In this document: in pieces, positions 59,201 through 63,154 of the stretch
How the letters are laid out: every line of letters starts with the position of its first letter
Numbering within the stretch: position 1 is the first letter of the stretch
DNA from: Heliocidaris tuberculata
Lineage: Eukaryota > Echinodermata > Echinoidea > Camarodonta > Echinometridae
DNA length: 64,000 nucleotides
Direction of reading: 5' to 3'
Assembly: GCA_025618425.1 (NCBI GenBank)
Contig: CM046842.1
Span: forward strand, 29,317,581 to 29,381,580
The notes under the pieces: generated by a model
What the model was told of the DNA's origin: nothing
Database searches by the model: none
What the model saw: only the letters and a program-made list of their open reading frames with translations
Translations under genes and position numbers: made by a program

Positions 59201-59827
59201 CCAGATCGACCAACAGCAGAGGTGCCACCAACTAGGGGACCTGTACCAGCCAGCAGGCCTCCACCAAGACCAGAGCCACCAATGGTTGATGGTGCTTCAG
59301 AGGCACCACCTGTGTTGTCAGTTGCACCACCAGTACCAGTAAGCAGGCCTCAGAGACCAAGTGCACCAGAACCAGAGGAACCACAATCCATTCAGTCAGT
59401 ACCTGATTCAATGCCTAGTGTACCACCAAGACCATCAGCCCCTCCACGGTCTGCCAGCAACAGCAGCTTCACCGAGGTCCCTCTTACACAGTCTTCCAAA
59501 AACACTGATGACACCATGGCTCTGAATACAGCACCGCCAGTACCTCGATCACGCCCTGCCAGACCTCCTCAGAGAACACCTGAACCTGATAATTCCTACC
59601 TAGATGCCATGATGATTGAGACAGACTCTACAGACAACTTCCTCAATGAGCAATTTGGCCCCTGTGAGGAACCGCCCGCTTTCAGTCCCCCTGATCTACC
59701 AGTCCCTCAAGAGATAGGTACCACAGGTCCACCCATGGTACCACCACCTGTTCCTCGTAACAGACCCAGACCTACAGCAGGTGCAATCGTTCCACCGCAG
59801 GTACCATCAAGACCTGGTGTCAGATAA
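30439..59827 (+). CDS. SYNJ1: Synaptojanin (Sac + inositol 5-phosphatase), 23-exon gene, long isoform 1,506 aa
   Basis: Synaptojanin removes phosphates from PI(4,5)P2 and other phosphoinositides at the presynaptic membrane, which releases clathrin adaptors from endocytic vesicles. Exon lengths sum to 4,521 nt with every junction in phase and GT/AG borders. Order of domains: Sac domain about 1-505 with CX5RT at C384-R390-T391; 5-phosphatase about 528-860 with GTWNVNGG (534-541), [11 protein letters not shown] (590-600), GNKGG (668-672), WCGDFNYR (728-735), PAWTDR (803-808) and SDHRP (850-854); DUF1866/RRM-like region about 870-965; proline-rich tail 1010-1506. The ATG fits the family N-terminus (FRVYHK follows) and an in-frame TAG lies at 30394. 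The length is close to that of the long vertebrate SYNJ1 form. I saw no NPF motif in the tail, unlike the vertebrate long form. The family and domain calls are firm; the tail exon structure is inferred. Confidence 0.95.
31140..31515 (+). repeat. GATCAA / GATCGA hexamer array (intron 1)
   Basis: Imperfect AGATCAAGATCAAGATC at 31,145-31,325 and again at 31,455-31,510. Both blocks end in GAGGTTA...TACTGATGCCGATCT, so the array was itself duplicated. The Asp/Leu-rich minus-strand frame is an artefact. Confidence 0.85.
32697..33064. mobile_element. TTAA-flanked MITE, second family, copy 1 (intron 1)
   Basis: Ends AGGGTACCAATCACC and GGTGATTGGTACACT are inverted. TTAA precedes it. Internal sequence closely matches 51,583-51,949 throughout, including a CTCGCGCGGAAC box. 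Confidence 0.75.
33195..34236. mobile_element. Element of about 1 kb with long inverted ends (intron 1)
   Basis: Left end TATAGTGCATCCCAGAAAAAA and right end TTTTTTTGGATGCACTGTATA are inverted. The arms carry inverted and repeated copies of a segment with GATATTTTGGTG, GAAGAG and CTAAGCTGT. No coding capacity. Confidence 0.6.
34292..34378 (+). CDS. SYNJ1: Synaptojanin exon 2 (Sac domain)
   Basis: Acceptor aatgcag, donor GTTG|GTAAGA. Encodes residues 43-72, including the family stretch [11 protein letters not shown]. Phase 1 at both ends. Too short to stand out as an open frame and found by homology. Confidence 0.9.
35266..35356. mobile_element. ATTGGCTGA fold-back element, partial copy (intron 2, inverted)
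   Basis: Contains CTCTCAGCCAATCAGATTCAAGG, CAGTAGCCTATAACAG and ends GAAACGGGGCCC. Reverse complement of part of the copy at 63,017. Confidence 0.65.
35445..35715 (+). CDS. SYNJ1: Synaptojanin exon 3 (Sac domain)
   Basis: Acceptor tttttccag, donor TTCTG|GTATGA in phase 2. Encodes residues 72-162 with [33 protein letters not shown] and TDNRFFW, all conserved in the Sac domain of synaptojanins. Confidence 0.93.
36302..36718. mobile_element. piggyBac-like MITE copy 1 (intron 3)
   Basis: About 417 bp from CCCTTTCAGGACAGGAATT to TGTCTCAAAAGGG, flanked by TTAA on the left and TTAG on the right. Termini are imperfect inverted repeats, including ATTGATCACATTTTG matched by GACCACATTTTG on the other strand. 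No coding capacity. Confidence 0.75.
37164..37389 (+). CDS. SYNJ1: Synaptojanin exon 4 (Sac domain)
   Basis: Acceptor tctcaccag, donor GAGCAG|GTTAGA. Encodes residues 162-237 with the highly conserved [22 protein letters not shown] segment (here [14 protein letters not shown]) and [14 protein letters not shown]. Ends in phase 0. Confidence 0.93.
37462..37568. mobile_element. ATTGGCTGA fold-back element, partial copy (intron 4)
   Basis: Contains AACTGTTATAAGCTACTG, CATCTGATTGGCTGAGAG and GACACTTGATGAAACGCC. The left arm is mostly missing. Confidence 0.7.
37815..37960 (+). CDS. SYNJ1: Synaptojanin exon 5 (Sac domain)
   Basis: Acceptor tttttacag, donor GATAG|GTGAAT in phase 2. Encodes residues 238-286 with [17 protein letters not shown], a Sac-domain signature, then [23 protein letters not shown]-rich tract starts a few bases past the donor. 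Confidence 0.93.
37970..38145 (+). repeat. GAT/GGT and CAG/TAG trinucleotide-rich tract (intron 5)
   Basis: Imperfect GATGATG repeats from 37,975, then AGCAGCAG and AGTAGCAG repeats to 38,141. Begins about 10 bp into the intron. The His/Leu-rich frame on the other strand is an artefact of the repeat. Confidence 0.9.
38610..38706 (+). CDS. SYNJ1: Synaptojanin exon 6 (Sac domain)
   Basis: Acceptor tttccccag, donor TTCCAG|GTAAGC. Encodes residues 286-318, including [20 protein letters not shown] as in other synaptojanins. Confidence 0.92.
39060..39309 (+). pseudogene. Four tandem decayed copies of the 5' end of exon 7
   Basis: Copies begin near 39,074, 39,144, 39,227 and 39,290. Each has a CT-rich stretch and then a stretch resembling the start of exon 7 (AACCATCTGAAAGCATCATC). 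The clearest is at 39,227, where atttag|AACTACCTCAGATC keeps an acceptor. Spacing is 60-85 bp. The fourth copy is split by the TIR element at 39,310-40,468 and resumes at about 40,473. None keeps a usable frame. Confidence 0.7.
39310..40468. mobile_element. 1.16-kb non-autonomous TIR element (intron 6)
   Basis: Termini GTGACCCGGCACCACAAAAC and its complement at the right end extend to near-perfect inverted repeats of about 35 bp, including a CACCAAA/TTTGGTG box. AAAT is duplicated on both sides (39,306-39,309 and 40,469-40,472). No transposase frame. It splits a decayed copy of exon 7. Confidence 0.8.
40539..40705 (+). CDS. SYNJ1: Synaptojanin exon 7 (Sac domain)
   Basis: Acceptor caatctag after a CT-rich tract, donor ATCCG|GTAAGA in phase 2. 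Encodes residues 319-374 with [20 protein letters not shown] and [14 protein letters not shown]. Four decayed copies of its 5' end lie upstream at about 39,060-39,310. Confidence 0.92.
41294..41375 (+). CDS. SYNJ1: Synaptojanin exon 8, Sac catalytic loop
   Basis: Acceptor ttctacag, donor CAAGAT|GTAAGT. Encodes residues 374-401 with [12 protein letters not shown], the CX5R(T) catalytic P-loop of Sac phosphatases (C384, R390, T391), fully intact. A piggyBac-like MITE begins only 9 nt after the exon. Confidence 0.94.
41385..41715. mobile_element. piggyBac-like MITE copy 2, truncated, next to the exon 8 donor
   Basis: Starts CCCTTTCAGGACAGG directly after GTAAG+TTGA. Matches the left 330 bp of the family and ends at a GATT microsatellite, where the right end is lost. 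Confidence 0.75.
41712..42008 (+). repeat. GATT tetranucleotide repeats flanking the exon 9 relic
   Basis: TTGATTGATTGATT blocks at 41,712-41,864 and 41,936-42,003. One block precedes the relic exon 9 and another precedes the real exon 9, each followed by a TTTCTCT tract and AG. Confidence 0.92.
41871..41930 (+). pseudogene. Decayed 5' copy of exon 9
   Basis: Follows ttcttcatag-like acceptor sequence and reads [19 protein letters not shown] then TGA. Exon 9 reads [19 protein letters not shown]. The similarity stops after 60 of 153 bp. GATT repeats precede both this copy and the true exon 151 bp downstream. Confidence 0.85.
42022..42174 (+). CDS. SYNJ1: Synaptojanin exon 9 (Sac domain)
   Basis: Acceptor tctatgtag, donor ACAACA|GTAAGT, phase 0 at both ends. 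Encodes residues 402-452, [12 protein letters not shown] then [13 protein letters not shown], matching the end of the Sac fold. Preceded by a GATT repeat and by a decayed copy of itself at 41,871. Confidence 0.92.
42646..42811 (+). CDS. SYNJ1: Synaptojanin exon 10 (end of Sac domain)
   Basis: Acceptor tttttctag, donor CTACATG|GTAAGA in phase 1. Encodes residues 453-508 with [19 protein letters not shown] and [14 protein letters not shown], the conserved Sac-to-linker segment. At least three decayed copies of its 3' half follow in the intron. Confidence 0.92.
42846..43190 (+). pseudogene. Three tandem decayed copies of the exon 10 3' half plus intron start
   Basis: Copies start near 42,852, 42,967 and 43,111; the matching point in exon 10 is 42,715. 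The first reads [20 protein letters not shown] and stays open, but its donor GGTAAG has become TTTAAG. The second and third are more worn but keep AAACAAGAAAT or CTATAGAAGTGCTTCTAC and GGCAGA landmarks. Spacing is 115-144 bp. Confidence 0.85.
43300..43712. mobile_element. piggyBac-like MITE copy 3 (intron 10, inverted)
   Basis: Reverse orientation relative to copy 1. Flanked by perfect TTAA at 43,296-43,299 and 43,713-43,716. Inserted inside the duplicated exon 10 region; the related sequence at 46,6-47,1 kb lacks it. Confidence 0.8.
43735..44125 (+). repeat. 32-bp minisatellite, about 12 copies (intron 10)
   Basis: Unit contains CTGGTAGTCATTCCTCTCTC and ATGTACTAAAGA, spaced at exactly 32 bp for most copies. 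Two to three related units occur at 46,970-47,145. Confidence 0.92.
44341..44529 (+). CDS. SYNJ1: Synaptojanin exon 11, start of 5-phosphatase domain
   Basis: Acceptor tctctttcag, donor CCAAG|GTTAGA. Encodes residues 508-571. [14 protein letters not shown] (529-542) is the first conserved motif of the inositol 5-phosphatase (exonuclease-endonuclease-phosphatase) fold. Confidence 0.93.
44620..44717. mobile_element. ATTGGCTGA fold-back element, truncated copy (intron 11)
   Basis: Left arm GGGCCGTGTTTCATAAAACT and the centre CATCTGATTGGCTGAGAG are present; the right arm is lost at AATTAATATAATGATAATAA. Confidence 0.65.
44810..45220 (-). mobile_element. tRNA-derived SINE with (AAT)n tail (intron 11)
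   Basis: On the - strand the head from about 45,220 holds an A-box-like TGGTTCAGTCGG and a B box GGTTCAAATCC. A conserved-looking body follows (CCCTCAGATAGGATGTTAA then GGAGGCCCCGTG, later GCACGTTAAGAACCC), and the 3' end is (AAT)n at about 44,811-44,840. The body is reminiscent of broadly shared metazoan SINE central domains. Specific family not assigned. Confidence 0.7.
45316..45723. mobile_element. piggyBac-like MITE copy 4 (intron 11)
   Basis: CCCTTTCAGGACAGGG to GTCTTGAAAGGG, with TTAA at 45,312-45,315 and 45,724-45,727. Same orientation as copy 1. Ends about 85 bp before exon 12. Confidence 0.8.
45810..45912 (+). CDS. SYNJ1: Synaptojanin exon 12 (5-phosphatase)
   Basis: Acceptor ttgtgtag, donor GTGCAAG|GTATGT in phase 2. 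Encodes residues 571-605, [21 protein letters not shown]591 fits the metal-coordinating Glu position of the family. Confidence 0.92.
45961..46273. mobile_element. TIR element (intron 12)
   Basis: GGCCGTTATTCTCGAAATGC at the left is inverted at the right as TTTGGAGAATACGGGCC. Paired TAGGCCACTGA boxes lie inside. About 313 bp. The segmental duplicate of the exon 10 relics starts just after it. Confidence 0.6.
46287..46590 (+). pseudogene. Second locus of exon 10 relic copies (segmental duplicate of 42,900-43,200)
   Basis: Begins inside the equivalent of the first relic (GTCTAGAGGACAAGACTAG), keeps an intact CATGGTAAGAT donor, and continues through the second and third relic units in the same order as at 42,960-43,200. 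It lies in intron 12, two exons downstream. It starts 14 bp after a TIR element. Confidence 0.8.
46585..46965 (+). repeat. Interspersed repeat: AATTTGTGAGCTTTC ... GGTGATTCCAAAACC family
   Basis: Shared boxes GGGAAAGGTAAAAAATGATT, TTTGTGAGCTTTC, AAATGCCCTCACATTC and TTGGTGATTCCAAAACCTTA. Related copies at 7,960-8,130, 10,070-10,290 (inverted), 34,420-34,860, 49,400-49,660 and 55,110-55,850. Confidence 0.7.
46960..47160 (+). repeat. Unexpanded relatives of the 32-bp minisatellite (intron 12)
   Basis: CCATGTACTAAAGACTGGTA and CTGTACTTAAGACTGGTAG appear once each among CT-rich DNA. This is the downstream part of the segment duplicated from intron 10. Confidence 0.75.
47258..47376 (+). repeat. 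(GA)n tract (intron 12)
   Basis: Mostly GAGA with AAAGATAGAGTGAGAG variants, about 120 bp, upstream of exon 13. Confidence 0.95.
47488..47628 (+). CDS. SYNJ1: Synaptojanin exon 13 (5-phosphatase)
   Basis: Acceptor ccttgcag, donor ATCAG|GTATGG in phase 2. Encodes residues 605-652 with [18 protein letters not shown] and [20 protein letters not shown], close to other synaptojanins. The open frames overlapping it in other phases are shadows. Confidence 0.93.
47697..47740 (+). repeat. Short telomere-like (TTAGGG) stretch (intron 13)
   Basis: Three GGGTTA units, then GCATTTGGGTTTTAGGTTAGG. A related copy in the opposite orientation lies at 49,309-49,358 in intron 14. Confidence 0.8.
48111..48187 (+). 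pseudogene. Decayed copy of exon 14 start
   Basis: After the acceptor aataatgcag it reads [13 protein letters not shown] then TAA, against [13 protein letters not shown] in exon 14. Similarity resumes after a deletion around CGGGACATTCATG, equivalent to CGGGACGTCCATG. The real exon begins 202 bp downstream. Confidence 0.85.
48313..48505 (+). CDS. SYNJ1: Synaptojanin exon 14 (5-phosphatase)
   Basis: Acceptor tgatacag, donor CCTATG|GTAAGC, ends in phase 0. Encodes residues 652-716 with [19 protein letters not shown] and [20 protein letters not shown], 5-phosphatase motifs. The donor abuts a hAT-like element and is repeated at that element's far end. A truncated copy of this exon starts at 48,111. 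Confidence 0.94.
48511..49123. mobile_element. hAT-like non-autonomous element at the exon 14 donor
   Basis: Ends are inverted: CAGGGTTCTCCACTGG at the left and the complement of CTAGTGGAGAACCCTG at the right, each followed inward by a GGGGGCTC box. GGTAAG lies directly on both sides (48,505-48,510 and 49,124-49,129). Inside are three 25-bp repeats (48,571-48,645) containing TTTGCGGTTTCG and three repeats of TTTTGTCCGGGCGGGGAAA. No transposase frame. The CAGGG termini suggest hAT, but the 6-bp duplication is shorter than the usual 8. Confidence 0.75.
49309..49358 (-). repeat. Short telomere-like (CCCTAA) stretch (intron 14)
   Basis: CCCTAACCCTATACCTAACT then TTGCAACCCTAACCC; the complement of the intron 13 stretch, with the same spacing of TTAGG boxes around a GTTTTA core. 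Confidence 0.75.
49693..49773 (+). pseudogene. Decayed copy 1 of exon 15
   Basis: Acceptor tttttctag is intact. Reads [20 protein letters not shown] then NKEIKK and TGA. The catalytic WCGDFNYR has become WCPDFNCR. It covers the first half of exon 15 and lies 239 bp upstream of it. Confidence 0.9.
49816..49893 (+). pseudogene. Decayed copy 2 of exon 15
   Basis: Follows tttttcgag. Reads [20 protein letters not shown], more diverged than copy 1. Spacing to its neighbours is 123 and 116 bp, so exon 15 sits in a three-unit tandem array of which only the last unit is a full exon. Confidence 0.87.
49932..50090 (+). CDS. SYNJ1: Synaptojanin exon 15, 5-phosphatase catalytic motif
   Basis: Acceptor tttttctag, donor GGGAAT|GTAAGT, phase 0 at both ends. 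Encodes residues 717-769 with [14 protein letters not shown]; WxGDFNYR is the hallmark motif holding catalytic Asp and Asn residues. Two truncated copies precede it at 49,693 and 49,816. Confidence 0.95.
50451..50528 (+). pseudogene. Decayed copy of exon 16 start
   Basis: Reads [19 protein letters not shown] then IPILEE and TGA. Exon 16 reads [20 protein letters not shown]. The acceptor is lost (aaaaaa precedes). The true exon lies 246 bp downstream. Confidence 0.87.
50694..50859 (+). CDS. SYNJ1: Synaptojanin exon 16, second catalytic motif
   Basis: Acceptor tttttatag, donor CCGATG|GTAAGG. Encodes residues 770-825 with [19 protein letters not shown] and [12 protein letters not shown](A/S)WTDR is the second hallmark of inositol 5-phosphatases. 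A decayed copy of the 5' part lies at 50,451. Confidence 0.95.
51307..51391 (+). CDS. SYNJ1: Synaptojanin exon 17 (end of 5-phosphatase)
   Basis: Acceptor ttgtctag, donor TCACAG|GTAACC in phase 2. Encodes residues 825-853, [15 protein letters not shown]. The SDHRP motif, whose His is catalytic in the family, is split across the intron to exon 18. Confidence 0.93.
51583..51949. mobile_element. TTAA-flanked MITE, second family, copy 2 (intron 17)
   Basis: AGGGTACCAATCACC ... GGTGATTGGTAGACT with TTAA on both sides. About 367 bp, no coding capacity. Same orientation and length as the intron 1 copy. Confidence 0.78.
52336..52749. mobile_element. piggyBac-like MITE copy 5 (intron 17, inverted)
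   Basis: Begins CCCTTCGAGACAGTTGA and ends TCCTGTCCTGAAAGGG, with TTAA on the left and CTAA on the right. Reverse orientation. Confidence 0.75.
52879..53094 (+). CDS. SYNJ1: Synaptojanin exon 18 (5-phosphatase end, DUF1866 start)
   Basis: Acceptor gcacatag, donor GTCAG|GTAAGG in phase 2. Encodes residues 853-925: [11 protein letters not shown] closes the phosphatase fold, then [15 protein letters not shown] starts the RRM-like DUF1866 region found after the phosphatase in synaptojanins. Confidence 0.92.
53760..53841 (+). CDS. SYNJ1: Synaptojanin exon 19 (DUF1866/RRM-like)
   Basis: Acceptor atttttcag, donor CATACT|GTAAGA. Encodes residues 925-952, [20 protein letters not shown], a good fit to the RRM-like strand and helix of DUF1866. 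Confidence 0.88.
54323..54491 (+). CDS. SYNJ1: Synaptojanin exon 20 (DUF1866 end and linker)
   Basis: Acceptor gaccttcag, donor CTGGAAG|GTAAAG in phase 1. Encodes residues 953-1009: [20 protein letters not shown], then [19 protein letters not shown], matching the SSTLLGED...DFDMEG-like linker of vertebrates. The donor runs straight into a long GAT repeat. Confidence 0.9.
54497..54725 (+). repeat. GAT-rich microsatellite at the exon 20 donor
   Basis: GATGATGATGG-type repeats start within 8 nt of the GTAAAG donor and run about 230 bp. The frame stays open into the intron to a stop at 54,761, so a retained intron would add about 90 Met/Val/Asp-rich residues. Confidence 0.9.
54881..55092 (+). 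CDS. SYNJ1: Synaptojanin exon 21 (start of proline-rich tail)
   Basis: Acceptor tgcctttag, donor GTTCAG|GTGGGT. Encodes residues 1009-1079. [17 protein letters not shown] resembles the PKRPPPPRP segment of vertebrate SYNJ1 that binds endophilin-type SH3 domains. The open frame overlapping it in another phase is a shadow. Confidence 0.9.
55852..55989. mobile_element. ATTGGCTGA fold-back element, full copy (intron 21)
   Basis: GGGGGGCGTTTCATCAAGTG at the left and CGCTTGATGAAACGCTCCCC at the right pair with each other. The centre reads CATCTAATTGGCTGAAAG. It interrupts another repeat that otherwise runs CCAAAACCT...ACAG. Confidence 0.78.
56375..56475 (+). repeat. Three-copy 33-bp tandem repeat (intron 21)
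   Basis: GTGTGACCTTTACGAATAG, GTGCGTGACCTCTATGAATAG and GTGTGTGACCTTTACGAATAG separated by TCAAATTGAAAA-like linkers. About 100 bp before exon 22. Confidence 0.85.
56572..56727 (+). CDS. SYNJ1: Synaptojanin exon 22 (proline-rich tail)
   Basis: Acceptor tcatttag, donor GCCAGG|GTAAGT, phase 0 at both ends. Encodes residues 1080-1131 with [18 protein letters not shown], further SH3-ligand type sequence. The frame is open throughout and the composition fits the flanking tail exons. Confidence 0.85.
57150..57197 (+). CDS. SYNJ1: Candidate alternative terminal exon of a short synaptojanin isoform
   Basis: A good acceptor (cctttgcag) is followed, in phase with exon 22, by [15 protein letters not shown] and TAA. 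Using it gives a protein of 1,146 residues that lacks the last proline-rich exon. It cannot be internal: its only evident donor (TCTG|GTATTA) would put exon 24 into a frame that stops after a few codons. Vertebrate SYNJ1 also makes short and long forms that differ in the tail. No consensus AATAAA is evident soon after it. This is inference from splice signals and an acidic-aromatic peptide. Confidence 0.5.
   Translation, partial: FNPEFDEEVDFFFWY
57630..58160 (+). repeat. Degenerate minisatellite in intron 22
   Basis: Irregular repeats built from CTCTGACATCTTATGTTCC and AATGCCCCTATGTTCCTATA with variable unit length, about 530 bp. Lies between the short-isoform exon and exon 24. Confidence 0.85.
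58700..59827 (+). CDS. SYNJ1: Synaptojanin exon 24, long-isoform proline-rich tail
   Basis: Acceptor ttgttgtgtag. Joins exon 22 in phase 0 and stays open for 375 codons to TAA at 59,825-59,827. Encodes residues 1132-1506. Two copies of a 45-residue unit (DNA period 135 bp, about 58,798-59,067) share [12 protein letters not shown]. Five variants of a VPxxRPxRP-like ligand follow: [42 protein letters not shown] and [10 protein letters not shown]. Such motifs recruit SH3 proteins such as endophilin or amphiphysin. No NPF motif is present. Confidence 0.88.
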   Translation, partial: HSSVISDPYQVSHTLHAESQDDAVRLLQGIGVNVPPSISSPPPDTPKVPTVAPRSSGSLKRTTRGATMNVDAYNSDASVPPSLTSPQPDTVQIPTVAPRSSGSLKRGTSGAKFDECNNDAALQDGNVRFTNSKKVPSVPVVAPRRPVPRPRSTIILESNSFVHQEPQPDRPTAEVPPTRGPVPASRPPPRPEPPMVDGASEAPPVLSVAPPVPVSRPQRPSAPEPEEPQSIQSVPDSMPSVPPRPSAPPRSASNSSFTEVPLTQSSKNTDDTMALNTAPPVPRSRPARPPQRTPEPDNSYLDAMMIETDSTDNFLNEQFGPCEEPPAFSPPDLPVPQEIGTTGPPMVPPPVPRNRPRPTAGAIVPPQVPSRPGVR

Positions 59828-61460
59828 GAGATATTAACATGAAAGGTTCATTATGTAGCTTTAAGCCTCGTTTACACATGACACAGTAAACTGCCTGAAA
59901 AAAATTTAAAGACATCTCGAGCAAAATAAACTGACAAAAGTGGAATGTGCTTTACATTCCTGTATGTTTTAACATACAGATGCGGGAGTATGCTTAGGGG
60001 ACTCTCTTAGGCACAACTATATTTTCCACCCCCACTATCCAATCATTTGCATGCCTATATACAAATGTGCAGGGCTTGAGTGGAATCTAGTTCGATCTAT
60101 GGGGTCCGTCAAAGTGACTACAGTCGTTTATTTCCTCGAGGGGCGGGAGCCCCGAGGAAAATAGACAATTGACTGAAGTCGCTGAGACTGACCCCATTGA
60201 TCAAACTAGATTTCTGAATAAAGGCCCTGTATACTTTTTTTTTCTCTCCGAGGGATTTCTTCTTCTAGTAGAATTTTGATTAACCACATGAAGTGCTCTT
60301 GACCAGTCAAAGAAAAAGAAATTTTCATGAAGGATATAAATGGTTTTTATTTTCACCTGTAGGTTTTTTTAGGTGGTTTTCCGTCTCATCCGTAAAAGAG
60401 GCTTATATGTATTAAATTCTGTTGATATTCTGTCTTGATTATGCACTGTTTGATATAGACCAATGCATATAGTATGTATCTACATTGAATCTTGTGATTC
60501 CATTATAACTTATTTCATATATTATGAGAATATTTCTAGATTTTGAATATTAAATCATTAGATATATGTAGAATGATAGAATATTAGAATAGTAAAGCAA
60601 TTATGATTATACCAAAGCCATAAAAACAAATGTTCAAAAGAGGCCAAGTGAGTGCATGTTGGTTCATACTGTTGTACTTAACTTTCCACATTGGTAGCAT
60701 GCCATACAAAACAAGTCAGAGATAATAAGCAATTAAAAGCAGTGTATAGTATGACATTCCTTTGTGTGTTGAAATGATAATGTGATTTAAAAAGAAAATA
60801 GAAAAATATTAACTTTTAAAACAGTAGAACATTATTAGAATTTTCTTTGTGTTTATCATTATCCCTTTCAATGCCTAAAGGCTGTACAAAGGGCTTTCAT
60901 TTTCATACATCATATTTGGACAAAGAAAAGATAGTGTTTCCTTTTAAAATTTAAAATGTGTTAATCTCGGACCTGTAGGTATCAAGAAAGGAAAAAAATG
61001 TGACTGAAAATTTGTCATGCAAACTTTAGTTGTGATAAATGTTTGTAAAAGAAGGGCGAAAGGGTTATGCCACTAAAATTGTTTGACAGATTTAAAGTGT
61101 TTTTAGCTCTTGAGTTGTGAAATGAAGAGAATTATGAAATAAAAATAATTTTAGATTTCTTGGTCATCATCACTCTTGCCACTTCCATTAGCTCAGTAGA
61201 TATCAAGTTTTCACCTGTTAGATTTTATTTAAAAAGTAAAACAAAGAAAACATTTTTTTTAAAGATTGAACCCTAGTATTGTCTCTTGGTAGTGGCACCT
61301 TGTCTACTTTTAACTATTCTGTTCCAGTAACTTCTTGGAAAGTTTTTGTTTTATACGATACTAGTTTGTAATTGTAGATAATATACATGGAGTGTGTAAT
61401 GAAATGGATATGTTTAGTAATATATAAATATATATATATATGAAGATTATAAGATATTTA
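59828..61460 (+). other. Presumed 3' UTR and immediate downstream DNA
   Basis: No open frame continues after the stop. AATAAA hexamers occur at 59,925, 60,217 and 61,138, so the transcript may end at any of these; only RNA data can choose. The rest is AT-rich with no other recognised feature. Confidence 0.4.
60083..60213. repeat. Near-palindromic hairpin in the presumed 3' UTR
   Basis: GAATCTAGTTCGATC and ATGGGGTC on the left pair with GACCCCAT and GATCAAACTAGATTTC on the right. The tip TTTCCTCGAGGGGCGGGAGC pairs with CCCCGAGGAAA. An AATAAA hexamer lies just past it at 60,217. Confidence 0.7.
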
Positions 61461-62215
61461 ACCCCTCAAAAAAGTTTGGAAATGCAAATAGGATTGATTA
61501 TATCTCTCTTGTCATGGCATTATCATCGCTGTGTTTAATACCATTAGAAAGTAAGTTTATTCCTCTTTGAAATGAGTTTGCATTTGTGGAGTGTGCACTG
61601 CATCAAAATAAGGGAAAGGTCAAAAGCAAAAAGTTGCAAAATGCACTGCTCTTGTTCGGCTGTGCATTCTTCTTTCTTTGAAGCGTATTGGGTTGCTGTG
61701 TTTTCAGATGATCTTCCATGAGCAACATACACACTGCTATGAAACAAACAAACATGCATGAGTATTCAAACAACTTCATTTCACATGAAGAAAAAAAACA
61801 AGCACAAGAACAACTTCAAGGCTTAAATTTAAAATTTCATGTTTGTTTTCATGTTTAAAACTAAGACAGTGAATGAATTTTATTTTTAGGATTCTTTAGA
61901 ATTTGGTATTGATGGATGACCAGTTTGGAACAATAGCTCACAGGCATTCTCAAAAATTACACTTTCTTATGTCAAAGAAAGAAGAGTGCTCTGCATAACT
62001 ATGTGCTTGCCAGTGCATTTTGCAACTTTTCACTTTTGACCCTGCCCCTTATTCTGATGTATCTCATTCCATGACTGTAAAATCATAACAGATATGGCAT
62101 CATTTTAAAGAGGAATAAACACACTTTCTAAAGATACTACACAAAGTGATGATTATACCATGACAAGAGAGAGATAATCGATCAAACTTTAGTTTCCAAA
62201 CTTTTTTTTGAAGGG
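61461..62215. mobile_element. Long-TIR (fold-back) element downstream of the gene
   Basis: CCCCTCAAAAAAGTTTGGAA at the left is inverted as TTTCCAAACTTTTTTTTGAAGG at the right. The arms run about 220-240 bp (61,461-61,685 and 61,971-62,215), with shared GACAAGAGAGA, AAAGTTGCAAAATGCAC and AAGAAAGAAG boxes. The loop shows no coding sequence. Confidence 0.75.
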
Positions 62216-62523
62216 TTTATATTAAAGGTACATATTAATATTCTTAGTGTTTTCCTATAGTGCTATTGAATTAGAAATGTATTTGAACTTTTGTGATTGT
62301 ATCATTCTTGCTGCAGTTTACGTGTTGTTATTTCCTCTAAAATTAGGATTTCTTACCTCATGCATACTAGCCATACATGTAGACCAGTATGATTCAGTTG
62401 CAGTCTATCCCTCTTTCAGACTAGAGAGTTTTTGTATAGATATACAACTTATGGATATAGGAAGTATGGATATAGGACGTTTTTATGTGTCTGAATGCTT
62501 TTATATTGATATGTCGTACATGC

Positions 62524-62699
62524 ACAGCCAACCCTGCATAAGTCAAACTTGCATAAGTCGAATAATCGCCTAAGTCGAAGGTCTATTCAAGTCCTCTTCT
62601 CTTTATATTCTATTGTTTTAACCCCTCATAAGTCGAATTTTCTCTAAGTCGAAGCTATTTCTTCCGTCCCTACAGATTCGACTTAGGCAAGGTTGACTG
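62524..62699. mobile_element. pogo/Tc1-like MITE
   Basis: CAGCCAACCCTGCATAAGTC at the left and GACTTAGGCAAGGTTGACTG then TA at the right are inverted. CATAAGTCGAA and CTAAGTCGAA boxes repeat inside. TA flanks fit Tc1/mariner-type insertion, although only the right TA is intact. Confidence 0.65.
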
Positions 62700-63016
62700 T
62701 ATATCCATACGTCGTATGAATATAGGATAACATGGTGTGTCTGAAAGGGGGGTATGACATTTCTTTTGCATGGAGTTGCTTCTATGTGATTGTGGCATTT
62801 TGTCGATATGTGTTATCCGAGCGGACAATTAAAACAGATTTAAAAGACTTAGGTATTTGTTGAAAATTTGATTTCCAATGTTTGTTTTAAAACATTTTTT
62901 AGGTAGATGCAATTTTGGTGTGGATTTTTCAAATATTTTAAACCACGTTTATTTTCACTTGCAAACATTGAGTGGTATTTGTACATTTACCTTTAGCACT
63001 TAACCCTTTGACTACT

Positions 63017-63154
63017 GGGCCCTGTTTCATAAAACTGGTCATCGATGACAAATTGCAATAACTGTTATAAGCTACTGAAATCCTTGCATCTGATTGGCTG
63101 AGAGCAAATTTGCCGGTAAAAATCATTGACAATACACTTGATGAAACGCCCCCC
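63017..63154. mobile_element. ATTGGCTGA fold-back element, copy downstream of the gene
   Basis: GGGCCCTGTTTCATAAAACT ... CACTTGATGAAACGCCCCCC with CATCTGATTGGCTGAGAG at the centre. The left arm matches the 44,620 copy, the right arm the 55,852 copy. Confidence 0.75.
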
